NCBI GenBank assembly: GCA_024235715.1
Contig: JACKLW010000009.1
Location: 1 to 64,000, forward strand
DNA: 64,000 bases
From: Accumulibacter sp.
GTDB lineage: Bacteria; Pseudomonadota; Gammaproteobacteria; Burkholderiales; Rhodocyclaceae
Direction of reading: 5' to 3'
The notes under the pieces are model-generated. The model made no database searches, was not told the origin of the DNA, and saw nothing but the letters and a program-made list of their open reading frames with translations. The position numbers and the translations under genes were made by a program. Positions 17,473 to 25,824 of the stretch are shown one piece after another (position 1 is the first letter of the stretch; each line of letters opens with the position of its first letter).

Positions 17473-17709
17473 TCGCAGGCGTGTCGTTCCGATGCCGCGG
17501 GGGAGGTGCGGCGCGAGGATGCCGCCGATCCGCCTGGGCACAGGCGCCGGTTTTTTCGAGGTCAGTCTCGGGATTTCACTTGTTTGCAGAAAATTACCAC
17601 GCTGCCTGGCCTGTTGCACGCGCTTTGTGGCTTGCCCGTGCGGCAAGTGATGGCATAATTGATGAAGAATGCAAATTCATCTCAATAAGCCCATTACAAG
17701 GCAGGTTTT

Positions 17710-18375
17710 ATGTCCATGCCATTAGCTCGGGTAATCGCCGTTGTCTCGCAGAAGGGGGGCGCCGGAAAGACGACCGTCACCATGCAGCTGGGTGGCGGTT
17801 TCCATGCGCTCGGCGCCTCGGTTGTGCTGGTTGACCTCGATCCGCAGGAAAGCGCTTACCGCTGGGCAGAGGCCGCACCCTTGCTCGATTCCGAACTGCA
17901 ACTCGATGTCCGCAAGATGTCCGGCCTCGAACTGATCAAGCACATCGGCGACCTGCAGCGCGAAGCGGAGTATGTAATCCTCGATACCCCCCCGTCGATT
18001 CACCACCCGTCCACGCTGGCGGCACTGGCAGTCGCGCATCTGGCGGTAATCCCGGCGGTCCCGAGTCCAACCGACCTGTGGTCGACGCTCGCCGTAGAGC
18101 GACTGATCCTGACCCGCATGGAGCACAGCTATCGGCTGCACGGATGTATCCTCCCGAATCGCGTGCAGAACACCGCCCTGGCGACCGATGTGCTTGAACT
18201 CTTGCACGAATTTACCTTGCCGATCCTCGATGCCATGCTCTGCCAGCGGAATGCGTATCCGCAAAGTGCGGTCATCGGTGCGTCCGTTTTTCAGCTGGCT
18301 TCGGGTGCTGACGCCGCCCAGAAAGAAGTTGCCCAGCTGATCGCAGCCGTTCTTAAACAACTGGGAGAAAATTGA
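17710..18375 (+). CDS. ParA/MinD-family ATPase (orphan cargo-positioning type)
   Basis: 221 residues. The deviant Walker A is SQKGGAGKTTVTMQLGGGF, with signature Lys15 and Lys20; the switch I region is VDLDPQESAYRWAEA and switch II/Walker B is YVILDTPPSIHHPST. The protein is short, like orphan ParA/McdA-type proteins, and lacks the N-terminal HTH of plasmid type Ia ParA. It is followed by a gene whose start overlaps its stop by one base, the usual place for an adaptor. No parS-like repeat or canonical ParB is nearby. An A+T-rich, partly dyad sequence at about 17660-17690 precedes it. The cargo is unknown; PHA granules, polyphosphate bodies, plasmids or chemoreceptors are all possible. Confidence 0.85.
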   Translation: MSMPLARVIAVVSQKGGAGKTTVTMQLGGGFHALGASVVLVDLDPQESAYRWAEAAPLLDSELQLDVRKMSGLELIKHIGDLQREAEYVILDTPPSIHHPSTLAALAVAHLAVIPAVPSPTDLWSTLAVERLILTRMEHSYRLHGCILPNRVQNTALATDVLELLHEFTLPILDAMLCQRNAYPQSAVIGASVFQLASGADAAQKEVAQLIAAVLKQLGEN

Positions 18376-19052
18376 TGACGACACCCACACGCACCAGCAG
18401 CAACAAGACCGCACTACGGGCCAGCTTGAAGAAAGAGGACGATTCGCTGGCCGATCGGCTGGTGGGCGCCGATGCTCCCCTGGTCGCCACGAGCGAAGCT
18501 GCCGAGCTTGATCCGCCGGCGGCTGCCGCACCGAGGGCACGGCGAACAGCCGCGAGGCCGGCAGCCAAGCCGGCAGCGCCGGCTGCGTCCGCCGCGAAAG
18601 CAGCTGCGCCGGCTGCGGGCGCCGCGAAAGCACCTGCCAGGACCACCACCCGCAAGGCGGCGACCGCAAAACCTGCGTCGGCGCAGGCCGGTGCCGTAGC
18701 GAAAGCGAAGGCCAGACCGGCAAGCACCAGGGCCGCCAGACCACAGGCGGGGGCCGCCAAGGCGGAAGGGCCGGTCGGGATGCTCGAGAAGGTCGCCAGG
18801 CAAAAACGCGACAAGCTGGTAAGCTACTCGTTGAAATTGCTGAAGAGCGAGGAGGCGGCCATCGATGCGCTGCGCGATGAGCTGTCCAGGGCCGCCGGTT
18901 GGGCGGCGAGCAAGTCCGACATCCTGCGTGCTGGCGTGCGGGTATTTGCCGAGCAGAAACTGGAGCAGATGCAAGCCTTGCTCGGCACTCTGGCGACGCC
19001 CGCGGAAGGCAAGCAGAGCAAGAAAAGCGGCAAGAAGGGCAAGAAAAAGTAG
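18375..19052 (+). CDS. Histone H1-like, Ala/Lys/Pro-rich protein with ribbon-helix-helix-like C-terminus
   Basis: 225 residues from ATG 18375 (GGGAG ribosome site 9 bases upstream; TTG at 18372 is an alternative). The N-terminus is polar (NKTALRASLKKEDDSLADRL). Residues about 45-135 are low-complexity with AAKPAAPAA-, KAAAPAAGAAKAPA- and TTRKAATAKPA-type units, as in H1-like AlgP or PhaF tails. The segment KLVSYSLKLLKSEEAAIDAL then SKSDILRAGVRVFAEQKLEQ fits a ribbon-helix-helix fold. The end is lysine-only basic (KKSGKKGKKK). Position next to ParA suggests an adaptor or nucleoid tether. No direct homologue is recognised. Confidence 0.75.
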   Translation: MTTPTRTSSNKTALRASLKKEDDSLADRLVGADAPLVATSEAAELDPPAAAAPRARRTAARPAAKPAAPAASAAKAAAPAAGAAKAPARTTTRKAATAKPASAQAGAVAKAKARPASTRAARPQAGAAKAEGPVGMLEKVARQKRDKLVSYSLKLLKSEEAAIDALRDELSRAAGWAASKSDILRAGVRVFAEQKLEQMQALLGTLATPAEGKQSKKSGKKGKKK

Positions 19053-19320
19053 GTCTGGCTGATCCATATCGCGGCAGTGGGTGCGCCGGCGTCTTGCGCG
19101 GGCATGGTGACGGGCGTGCGGTGGCGAAGAATCCGGCAGGCGCCATGCATTGCTCGCGTCATTTTCTGCGGCTGCTGACGGTAGCCGCAGCCGGGTGCCG
19201 GGCTGACCGCCGCGGTCGCGAGACCGCCAGCATCGGATTCGCGAAGGGCCTGGCGCTTTCCAGATGGGGGAGCTTGCGCCAGGTCGCTGCCCCGGCATGT
19301 GCCTGGTCGCAGGCAGTCGC

Positions 19321-19334
19321 TAGGCTGCAGCCTA
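19321..19334. promoter_or_regulatory. Perfect 14-bp palindrome ahead of nhaD
   Basis: TAGGCTGCAGCCTA is a perfect dyad ending a few bases before the GGGAG ribosome site (19338-19342) of the antiporter gene. It could be an operator or a short leader hairpin that affects ribosome access. The rest of the 296-base gap from 19053 shows no gene. Confidence 0.4.
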
Positions 19335-19348
19335 AAGGGAGATTCTTG

Positions 19349-20812
19349 ATGAGGCAGTTGTTCACGCGGGTAATGTTGATCGTTGCGGCAGCCTTCCTGG
19401 CCGGGCCCGCTCTCGCTTCCGAGGCTGCTTCGACGTCGGCGCTCGACCTGACGAAGCACTGGGCTGGCTTTGCCGGGCTGGCCGTGTTCTTTATCGCCTA
19501 CGCTCTGGTCATTGCCGAGGAAACCCTGCACCTGCGCAAGTCCAAGCCGGTGATGGTTGCGGCGGGCATCATCTGGGCCCTGGTGGCGATCGTCTATGCC
19601 CAGCACGGTGACACGCATACGGCCGAAATTGCCGTGCGCCACAATCTCCTGGAATTTGCCGAGTTGTTCCTCTTCCTGCTGGCGGCAATGACCTACATCA
19701 ACGCCATGGACGAGCGGGGTGTGTTCGATCTGCTGCGCGTGAAGCTGGTCACGCAGGGTTATTCCCTGCGCACCATCTTCTGGATTACCGGTGGTCTGGC
19801 CTTTCTGATTTCGCCAGTTGCCGACAATCTGACCACCGCCCTGCTGATGGCCACGGTGGTTATCGCTGTCGGCGGCAGCAACAAGAAATTCGTCGGTGCC
19901 GCGTGCATCAATATCGTCATTGCCGCGAACGCGGGTGGTGCATTTTCGCCATTTGGCGACATCACGACGCTGATGGTCTGGCAGAAGGGCCTGGTCCACT
20001 TCGGCGAGTTCTTCTGGCTGCTGCTTCCCTCTGCCGTAAACTGGATCGTGCCCGCGTTCATCATGAGCCTGGCGATCGGGAATGCGTCGCCCGATCCGGT
20101 CAAGGAACAGGCCGTGGTGTACCACGGCGCCTGGGTGATCGTCGGCCTGTTCCTGGGCACCATCGTCATGGCGGTATGCGCACATAACTTCCTGCACCTG
20201 CCGCCGGTCATGGGGATGATGACCGGCCTGGGCGTGCTGAAGTTCTACGGCTACTATCTCAAGCGGCGTGAGCACTTCTTGCCGGCGGACCAGGGGTTTT
20301 CCGCCACGGCGATGGCGACGGACGGCGAGATATCAATCCCGGCCGCGCCGTCACGGAGCGAGGTCGCCCAGTACAACATCTTCAAGTCACTGGAACGTGC
20401 CGAGTGGGATACCTTGATGTTCTTCTACGGCGTCATCCTCTGTGTCGGCGGGCTGGGTACGATGGGCTACCTCTCTATGGGCTCGGAGCTGATGTACGGG
20501 CAGCTCGGTGCGACCACGGCGAACATCCTGGTCGGCTTCCTGTCGGCCGTCGTCGATAACATTCCGGTGATGTTCGCGGTGCTGGCCATGCAGCCGGACA
20601 TGGATCTGGGGCAGTGGCTGCTGGTTACCCTCACCGCCGGGGTCGGCGGTTCGCTCCTGTCGGTGGGCTCTGCCGCCGGTGTCGCAGTGATGGGGCAGGC
20701 GCGCGGCGTCTACACCTTCTTTTCTCATCTAAAGTGGAGCTGGGCGATCCTGCTCGGCTACGCGGCCAGCATCTGGACGCACTTCCTGGTCAATGCGAGC
20801 GCGTTCAAATGA
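19349..20812 (+). CDS. nhaD: NhaD-type Na+/H+ antiporter
   Basis: 487 residues of the ion-transporter superfamily. Starts with a signal-like segment (MRQLFTRVMLIVAAAFLAGPALASEAAS), then about 12 membrane helices. Family motifs include HNLLEFAELFLFLLAAMTYI, LISPVADNLTTALLMATVVI, NIVIAANAGGAFSPFGDITT and GFLSAVVDNIPVMFAVLAM. NhaD exchanges internal Na+ for external H+ at alkaline pH. ATG 19349 is preferred over a much longer upstream frame because of GGGAG spacing and the hydrophobic N-terminus. Na+ cycling matches the decarboxylase at 46-50 kb. Confidence 0.9.
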   Translation: MRQLFTRVMLIVAAAFLAGPALASEAASTSALDLTKHWAGFAGLAVFFIAYALVIAEETLHLRKSKPVMVAAGIIWALVAIVYAQHGDTHTAEIAVRHNLLEFAELFLFLLAAMTYINAMDERGVFDLLRVKLVTQGYSLRTIFWITGGLAFLISPVADNLTTALLMATVVIAVGGSNKKFVGAACINIVIAANAGGAFSPFGDITTLMVWQKGLVHFGEFFWLLLPSAVNWIVPAFIMSLAIGNASPDPVKEQAVVYHGAWVIVGLFLGTIVMAVCAHNFLHLPPVMGMMTGLGVLKFYGYYLKRREHFLPADQGFSATAMATDGEISIPAAPSRSEVAQYNIFKSLERAEWDTLMFFYGVILCVGGLGTMGYLSMGSELMYGQLGATTANILVGFLSAVVDNIPVMFAVLAMQPDMDLGQWLLVTLTAGVGGSLLSVGSAAGVAVMGQARGVYTFFSHLKWSWAILLGYAASIWTHFLVNASAFK

Positions 20813-20921
20813 CGGCTGCACGCCTGCGATCTGCATAGGGACAAGGCCGGCGCTTTCGGGTTGGGTCCGGCTGGCTGCCTGACGCGGGTGGCGACGTTCG
20901 CCGTTTCGCCTTGCCTCGAGC

Positions 20922-21347
20922 CTACTTGACCAGAGTGATCGGCAGGTCGCTGAGGTGCAGGACCCGGCTGCTTACCGAGCCGAGCATCATGCTTGACACA
21001 GCACCCAGGCCGCGGGTACCCATCACGATGCCATCGCAACCCTGTACGCGGGCGATGCGGGCGATCGTTTCGGCGGCGGGGCCGATTTCGACCAGGGGCG
21101 TGAACCGTATCCCGGCACCCTCGAGCACTTCGCGATCCTCTTGCAGGGCGTCGCCGCCCCGGCTTTCTTCGAGTGCCTCGACTTCGTTCCTGGTCAGCAC
21201 CCGGCGCACTTCCCAGCTGTCAACGTCCGGCTGGACGTTGAGCAGCACGGCTTCGATCGACGGATAGATGTGTGCCAGCGCGACGACGTGCCGCACGGCA
21301 CGGTGTGCTGCAGCGGAACCGTCTACGGGAACGAGCGCTTTGCGCAT
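20922..21347 (-). CDS. Universal stress protein, UspA family
   Basis: 141 residues: MRKALVPVDGSAAAHRAVRH (nucleotide-binding strand 1) and the ATP-binding signature GTRGLGAVSSMMLGSVSSRV (G-2x-G-9x-GS type), then LSDLPITLVK. GGAGG lies 8 bases before the ATG at 21347; the much longer frame reaching 22841 is antisense to the next permease and is rejected. It lies between two related permease genes in the opposite orientation. Confidence 0.9.
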   Translation of the reverse strand: MRKALVPVDGSAAAHRAVRHVVALAHIYPSIEAVLLNVQPDVDSWEVRRVLTRNEVEALEESRGGDALQEDREVLEGAGIRFTPLVEIGPAAETIARIARVQGCDGIVMGTRGLGAVSSMMLGSVSSRVLHLSDLPITLVK

Positions 21348-21491
21348 GGCGAATTCCTCCGGCGGGACAATAGGGACGCACGGCGGAAGCCGTGCGTTAC
21401 GCCAAGTCTGCGGCAAAATGAGGCAGTCGCCTTTCCGCAAACAAACGGCGGAGGTTACCATAGTGCTTTCGGGAGATGGGGAGTTTTTCTT

Positions 21492-22790
21492 ATGCGCAGC
21501 GCTGTCAGAAGTCCGCCCGTCCGTCGCCTGCTGGCGATCGCTGCCCTGGCTTTCTTTGTGTCTCCGGCCATGGCGGCGGAAGGGCCGGAAGTCTTCGGCA
21601 TTCCGCTGGATTTCATCCTTTTCGGCGTGACCCTGCTCGGCGTCGCCCTGTTCCATCACCACGTTCTGAAGGTCGCGCTGACCGGACTGGTGGTCATCTC
21701 CCTTTACAAGATCGCCGTCACCGGTTTCAAGAGCGGCGACGGTATCGGCGGCTTCGCGTCGCACATGGCGCACGAATGGTCGCTGCTGGTGAATCTCTTC
21801 CTGCTGCTGGTCGGTTTCGCGCTGTTGGCGCGCCATTTCGAGGACAGCGGCGTGCCCGAAGTGCTGCCGAAGCTGCTGCCCAGCAATTGGCTCGGGCCTT
21901 TCATGCTGCTGCTCATCATTTGGGTGCTTTCCGGTTTCCTGGACAACATCGCGGCGGCGCTGATCGGCGCCACGGTCGCGGCGAGCGTCTTCAAGCGGCG
22001 CTTGCACCCCGGCTTTCTGGCAGCGATCGTCGCCGCGTCGAATGCCGGTGGCGCGGGCAGCGTCCTCGGCGACACGACGACGACGATGATGTGGATTGCC
22101 GGCATCAGCCCTTTCGAGGTGGTCAGTGCCTACATTGCCTCCGGTGTGGCGCTGCTGGTCTTCGGCATTCCTGCCGCGCTGCAGCAAAACGGCTACCAGC
22201 CGATCGTGCGCGATTTCCACGCCGCGCAGCACATCGACTATGCGCGCGTCGCCATTGTCGGCTTCGTCCTGGTGGCGGCGATTACCACCAATGTCACGGT
22301 CAATCTGAACTTTCCGGAGTCGGCCGAAAACTATCCCTTCCTGGGCGCTGCGGTGTGGGGCGCCTTGCTGCTCGCAATGCCGGTCCGCAGGCCGGAATGG
22401 AGGCTTCTTCCGGAGGCGGTGAAGGGGTCGATCTTCCTGCTTTCGCTGGTGGCCTGCGCTTCGATGATGCCGGTCGAGAGGTTGCCGGTGGCTTCGTGGC
22501 AGAGCGCACTCGGTCTTGGTTTCGTGTCCTCGGTCTTCGACAACATCCCGCTTACCGCACTGGCCCTGAAGCAGGGTGGCTACGACTGGGGTGTCCTTGC
22601 TTTTGCGGTTGGTTACGGAGGCTCGATGCTGTGGTTCGGGTCTTCGTCCGGAGTGGCTGTGGCCAATATCTTTTCCGAGGCCAAGTCCGCAGGCAAGTGG
22701 TTGCTGCATGGCTGGCATATTCCTGTGGGCTATCTCGCGGGCTTTTTCGCGCTGCTCACGGTTCTCGGCTGGAATCCGAGGGGCGCCTGA
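21492..22790 (+). CDS. NhaD/CitMHS-like permease of the ion-transporter superfamily
   Basis: 432 residues with a signal-like start (MRSAVRSPPVRRLLAIAALAF) and about ten helices. The pore-region signatures are VLSGFLDNIAAALIGATVAA, AASNAGGAGSVLGDTTTTMM and GFVSSVFDNIPLTALALKQG. These parallel the NhaD motifs (DNLTTAL, NAGGAFSPFGD, DNIPVM) but differ in detail, so the substrate may be Na+/H+ or a carboxylate. GGGGAG precedes ATG 21492. It is a diverged relative of 19349-20812 with uspA between them, possibly an old duplication. The gene at 22867 follows on the same strand. Confidence 0.8.
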   Translation: MRSAVRSPPVRRLLAIAALAFFVSPAMAAEGPEVFGIPLDFILFGVTLLGVALFHHHVLKVALTGLVVISLYKIAVTGFKSGDGIGGFASHMAHEWSLLVNLFLLLVGFALLARHFEDSGVPEVLPKLLPSNWLGPFMLLLIIWVLSGFLDNIAAALIGATVAASVFKRRLHPGFLAAIVAASNAGGAGSVLGDTTTTMMWIAGISPFEVVSAYIASGVALLVFGIPAALQQNGYQPIVRDFHAAQHIDYARVAIVGFVLVAAITTNVTVNLNFPESAENYPFLGAAVWGALLLAMPVRRPEWRLLPEAVKGSIFLLSLVACASMMPVERLPVASWQSALGLGFVSSVFDNIPLTALALKQGGYDWGVLAFAVGYGGSMLWFGSSSGVAVANIFSEAKSAGKWLLHGWHIPVGYLAGFFALLTVLGWNPRGA

Positions 22791-22866
22791 CGGAAACGGT
22801 AGGCGCGACGGACAGTGGCCGGAAAACGACCGGATCGGCACAGATTACCAACAGAATGGCAGGGCG

Positions 22867-23325
22867 ATGATGGAACGTTTCGTGGTTGGCAAGGATGAAA
22901 AGCGGCGGCGGTGGATCAACGCCGGCCTGGGTCTGCTGTTCAGCGCTGCGATGGTCGTGGCGGTCACTGTCGGGCAGCAACAGGACCCCGAACGCTACAG
23001 CAGCTTTCTGTGGTGGTCCGTCGTTTCCCTGCTGGGAGCGGCGAATCTGAGCAATCTGGTCTTCCTGATACGCTACCTGCGCTTGGTCGACGATCACTGC
23101 ATAGAGTTGGTGCCCGGCAAGCTGAGGTTTCTGAGTGCCGGGAAATGGTCCGAGCTGGACCTCGACCAGGTGACCGCGCTGCGCCTGTTCAAGCGTTGGG
23201 GCAAACTGCGGCACATCCAGTTGGTGCTCAAGAACAACCGTGGAATCCGCCTCGAGGGCTACGAGAACCTGGGCGGTCTCGCGGACAGTCTGCAGGGCGC
23301 TCTTCCGGGCAAGCTGATGCCCTGA
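22867..23325 (+). CDS. Small membrane-anchored protein, function unknown
   Basis: 152 residues. Two N-terminal helices (WINAGLGLLFSAAMVVAVTV and FLWWSVVSLLGAANLSNLVF) precede a soluble, beta-rich C-terminal domain (LRFLSAGKWSELDLDQVTAL, LVLKNNRGIRLEGY). That layout resembles bacterial PH-like YcxB/YdbT membrane proteins, but the match is by shape only. ATG 22867 or 22870. Lies 76 bases after the permease and probably cotranscribed. Confidence 0.65.
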   Translation: MMERFVVGKDEKRRRWINAGLGLLFSAAMVVAVTVGQQQDPERYSSFLWWSVVSLLGAANLSNLVFLIRYLRLVDDHCIELVPGKLRFLSAGKWSELDLDQVTALRLFKRWGKLRHIQLVLKNNRGIRLEGYENLGGLADSLQGALPGKLMP

Positions 23326-23685
23326 CGGGGGCGGTCGCGGCGTGCGCGCGGCTGCGCGCGCAGGCCTGCAGGAAACCCGGCCGAGCGTCGGTCATGTAAC
23401 AGGACCGCGCGCGACACGCCTGCCTGCAGGGCCGTCGGCGAGGCCAGTTGCCGGCTCGGCCGTGCGCGCCTTCGTTCGAGCAAAAAATTCGCAATTTCTG
23501 GTACTTGCGGACGAAAACCCTCGTCGGTAGCGCCCTTTTCGGGGTTGTTGGTACTACAATCTGTTGCGGAGTTACGGAGCGATCGTCAGGCACGGCGGCG
23601 GGCCTCGTTGTAGCCGCTGTTCGTGTCGCGCGAGGGCGTTCCGTCAGTCGTTCTTATTTCCCTTACCAACCATACCGGAGGACAA
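23326..23685. other. Upstream region of the PhoU-like/Pit genes
   Basis: 360 bases without a credible gene. There are G+C-rich inverted stretches (GGCCTGCAGG and CCTGCAGGGCC about 60 bases apart, 23360-23435) and an A+T-richer segment from about 23470 to 23575 where a promoter could lie. No convincing Pho box (two CTGTCAT-type repeats 11 bp apart) was found, though one half-like TCATGTAACAG occurs near 23390. Confidence 0.45.
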
Positions 23686-24366
23686 ATGTTATCCACGAAT
23701 CCGATTGCAGCTCTGTTCGGCAAGTCGCCGTTCAAGCCAATGCAACAGCACATGCGCATCGTCTGCGAGTGCGTGGCAGAAATGCCTGGCCTGTTCAATG
23801 CGGTGATCGAGCAGGATGCGGCGAAGGTCGAAGCGCACAAGGACAGGATCTTCGTAAAGGAAGGCGAGGCAGACGCGCTCAAGAACGATCTGCGCGACCA
23901 TCTCCCGAAAAGCATGATGCTGGCGGTCGACCGGCGCGATCTGCTCGAACTGCTGGCGATGCAGGACTCGATCGCCGACACCGCCCAGGACATCGCCGGC
24001 CTGCTGGTGGAACGTAAAATGGAAGTCCCGCCGGGAATGGCAGAACCTCTGATGCGATTCGTGACCCGTTGCGTAGAGACTTGCGAGCAGGCGCACAAGA
24101 TCATCGAGGAACTCGACGAACTGCTGGAGATGGGTTTTCGTGGCCGCGAAGTCGACCAGGTCAACGCCATGGTCCTCGAACTCGGCCAGATGGAGAGCGA
24201 TACCGATCTGATGGGCATTGCGCTGAGCGGCCTTCTGTTTGCCCAGGAAGACAGCATGAAGCCGGTGTCGGTAATGTTCTGGTACCAGTTGATCCAGTGG
24301 GTTGGCAATCTCGCCGACTACGCCGAGAAGGTCGGCGACCGCCTGCGTCTGCTGATCGCCCGCTGA
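23686..24366 (+). CDS. PhoU-like phosphate transport regulator (DUF47/TIGR00153)
   Basis: 226 residues, all-helical, starting MLSTNPIAALFGKSPFKPMQ after a clear GGAGG. DUF47 proteins are PhoU relatives paired with Pit transporters; conserved segments here are MQQHMRIVCECVAEMPGLFN, KDRIFVKEGEADALKNDLRDHLPKS (ExxAD metal-binding type), VDRRDLLELLAMQDSIADTAQD and LIQWVGNLADYAEKVGDRLR. The pit gene follows 109 bases downstream. It likely gates Pit or adjusts it to cellular phosphate state, by analogy. Confidence 0.9.
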   Translation: MLSTNPIAALFGKSPFKPMQQHMRIVCECVAEMPGLFNAVIEQDAAKVEAHKDRIFVKEGEADALKNDLRDHLPKSMMLAVDRRDLLELLAMQDSIADTAQDIAGLLVERKMEVPPGMAEPLMRFVTRCVETCEQAHKIIEELDELLEMGFRGREVDQVNAMVLELGQMESDTDLMGIALSGLLFAQEDSMKPVSVMFWYQLIQWVGNLADYAEKVGDRLRLLIAR

Positions 24367-24475
24367 CCACGGGATGTCGACTGTCTGGGCATAGCACGCA
24401 GTCAATCCGCTCTCGCCTATCGACAGAATTCCGTTCGCGTGTCCGCTAGAAAACTCTACAGATAAGGTTCGTTAC

Positions 24476-25738
24476 ATGGAAATTATTGCGCAGCATCAAA
24501 CCATCTTCTTAATCCTGGCCTATGGCTTTGGCTTGTACATGACCTGGGGGATCGGCGCCAACGACGTCGCCAACGCCATGGGTACCTCGGTTGGCTCAGG
24601 AGCATTGACCGTCAAGCAGGCCATCATCGTCGCCGGCATCATGGAGTTTGCCGGCGCCTATCTGGCCGGCGGCGGCGTCGCCTCGACGATCTCGAAGGGA
24701 ATCATCGACGGCGAGGTCTTCGCGCCGGTGCCGGAACTGCTGATGCTCGGCATGCTGGCCGCGCTGCTGGCAGCGGCGATCTGGCTGATGGTCGCCACCA
24801 TGCGCGGCTGGCCGGTGTCGACCACGCACTCGATCGTCGGCGCCGTCGTCGGTGTCGGCGTCGCCGCGGTCGGCATGGAAGCGGTGCAGTGGGACAAGCT
24901 GGGCGAGATCGTCGCCAGCTGGTTCGTTTCGCCGGTGCTCGGCGGCTTCTTCGCCCTGCTGCTGACTTTGAGCATCCGCAAGCTGATTCTCAATACCGAA
25001 GACCCGATTTCTCAGGCGCGCAAGTGGGGACCGTTCTACGCCTTCCTGGTCGGCTGGCTGGTCTCGCTGGTGACCATCATCAAGGGCCTCAAGCACATCA
25101 AGATCCATCTCGGTGCCGCCGAGGGCCAGATCCTGGCGCTGGTGATCGGCATCGCGCTGGCGATCGTTGCGAAAATGATGATGAACCGCATCAAGACCGA
25201 CGCGCGGGCGGACAAGGACTTCCATTACGCCAGCGTCGAGAAGCTGTTCATCCCGCTGATGGTGTTCACCGGTGCGGCAATGGCTTTCGCCCACGGCTCG
25301 AACGACGTCGCCAACGGCATCGGCCCGATGGCCGCGGTGATTCAGTTGATCGAGACCGGCAAGGTGTCGGCGAAGTCGGCAGTGACGCCGTTCATGCTGT
25401 TCATCGGCGGTATCGGCATCGTCATCGGCCTGGCGACCTACGGCTACAAGGTGATGGCCACGATCGGCAACAAGATCACCGAGCTGACGCCGACGCGCGG
25501 GTATTGCGCGACGATTGCCGCGTCGTTCGTGGTCGTGCTCGCTTCCGGTCTCGGACTGCCGGTGTCCACCACCCATATTGCAGTTGGTGCGGTGATGGGC
25601 GTCGGACTGGCCCGCGGTATCGGCGCTCTCGACCTGCGGGTCATAGGCGGGATCATCCTTTCGTGGTTCATCACGGTGCCGGTCGGCGCCATCCTGGCTG
25701 CGGGAATTTTCTACATACTGAAAGTGATCTTCGTATAG
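24476..25738 (+). CDS. pit: Low-affinity inorganic phosphate transporter Pit
   Basis: 420 residues, about ten helices, internal pseudo-repeat with the two signature loops GANDVANAMGTSVG (27-40) and GSNDVANGIGPMAAV (near 274). WPVSTTHSIVGAVVGVG and LPVSTTHIAVGAVMGVG mark the two halves. Pit carries metal-phosphate with protons in symport, and is reversible, which suits organisms that cycle polyphosphate. It forms a two-gene unit with the PhoU-like protein and is closed by the terminator at 25757. Confidence 0.94.
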   Translation: MEIIAQHQTIFLILAYGFGLYMTWGIGANDVANAMGTSVGSGALTVKQAIIVAGIMEFAGAYLAGGGVASTISKGIIDGEVFAPVPELLMLGMLAALLAAAIWLMVATMRGWPVSTTHSIVGAVVGVGVAAVGMEAVQWDKLGEIVASWFVSPVLGGFFALLLTLSIRKLILNTEDPISQARKWGPFYAFLVGWLVSLVTIIKGLKHIKIHLGAAEGQILALVIGIALAIVAKMMMNRIKTDARADKDFHYASVEKLFIPLMVFTGAAMAFAHGSNDVANGIGPMAAVIQLIETGKVSAKSAVTPFMLFIGGIGIVIGLATYGYKVMATIGNKITELTPTRGYCATIAASFVVVLASGLGLPVSTTHIAVGAVMGVGLARGIGALDLRVIGGIILSWFITVPVGAILAAGIFYILKVIFV

Positions 25739-25756
25739 ATTGACTGGGACCTCTCC

Positions 25757-25796
25757 AGGCGGCGCCTCCTCACGGGGGTGCCGCCTGTTCGTTTTC
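25757..25796 (+). terminator. Rho-independent terminator after pit
   Basis: AGGCGGC (25757-25763) pairs with GCCGCCT (25780-25786), with additional G+C pairs inside, followed by GTTCGTTTT. It lies 19 bases after the pit stop and separates this unit from the fusion gene at 25825. Confidence 0.75.
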
Positions 25797-25824
25797 TGAT
25801 CACTGGGCCTGTAAACCCCGAATC

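Noticed and set aside
18375-19052. Ala/Lys-rich gene as a shadow or sequencing artefact
   Set aside because: It has a good ribosome site, one-base coupling with ParA and an ordered C-terminal domain, so it is kept as real.
20922-22841. A 639-codon version of the UspA gene
   Set aside because: Only the last 141 residues look like UspA; the rest is antisense to a permease and has no family content, while ATG 21347 has a perfect ribosome site.
23326-23685. A Pho box ahead of the PhoU-like/Pit pair
   Set aside because: Only one half-site-like string (TCATGTAACAG) and no second repeat at 11 bp spacing.
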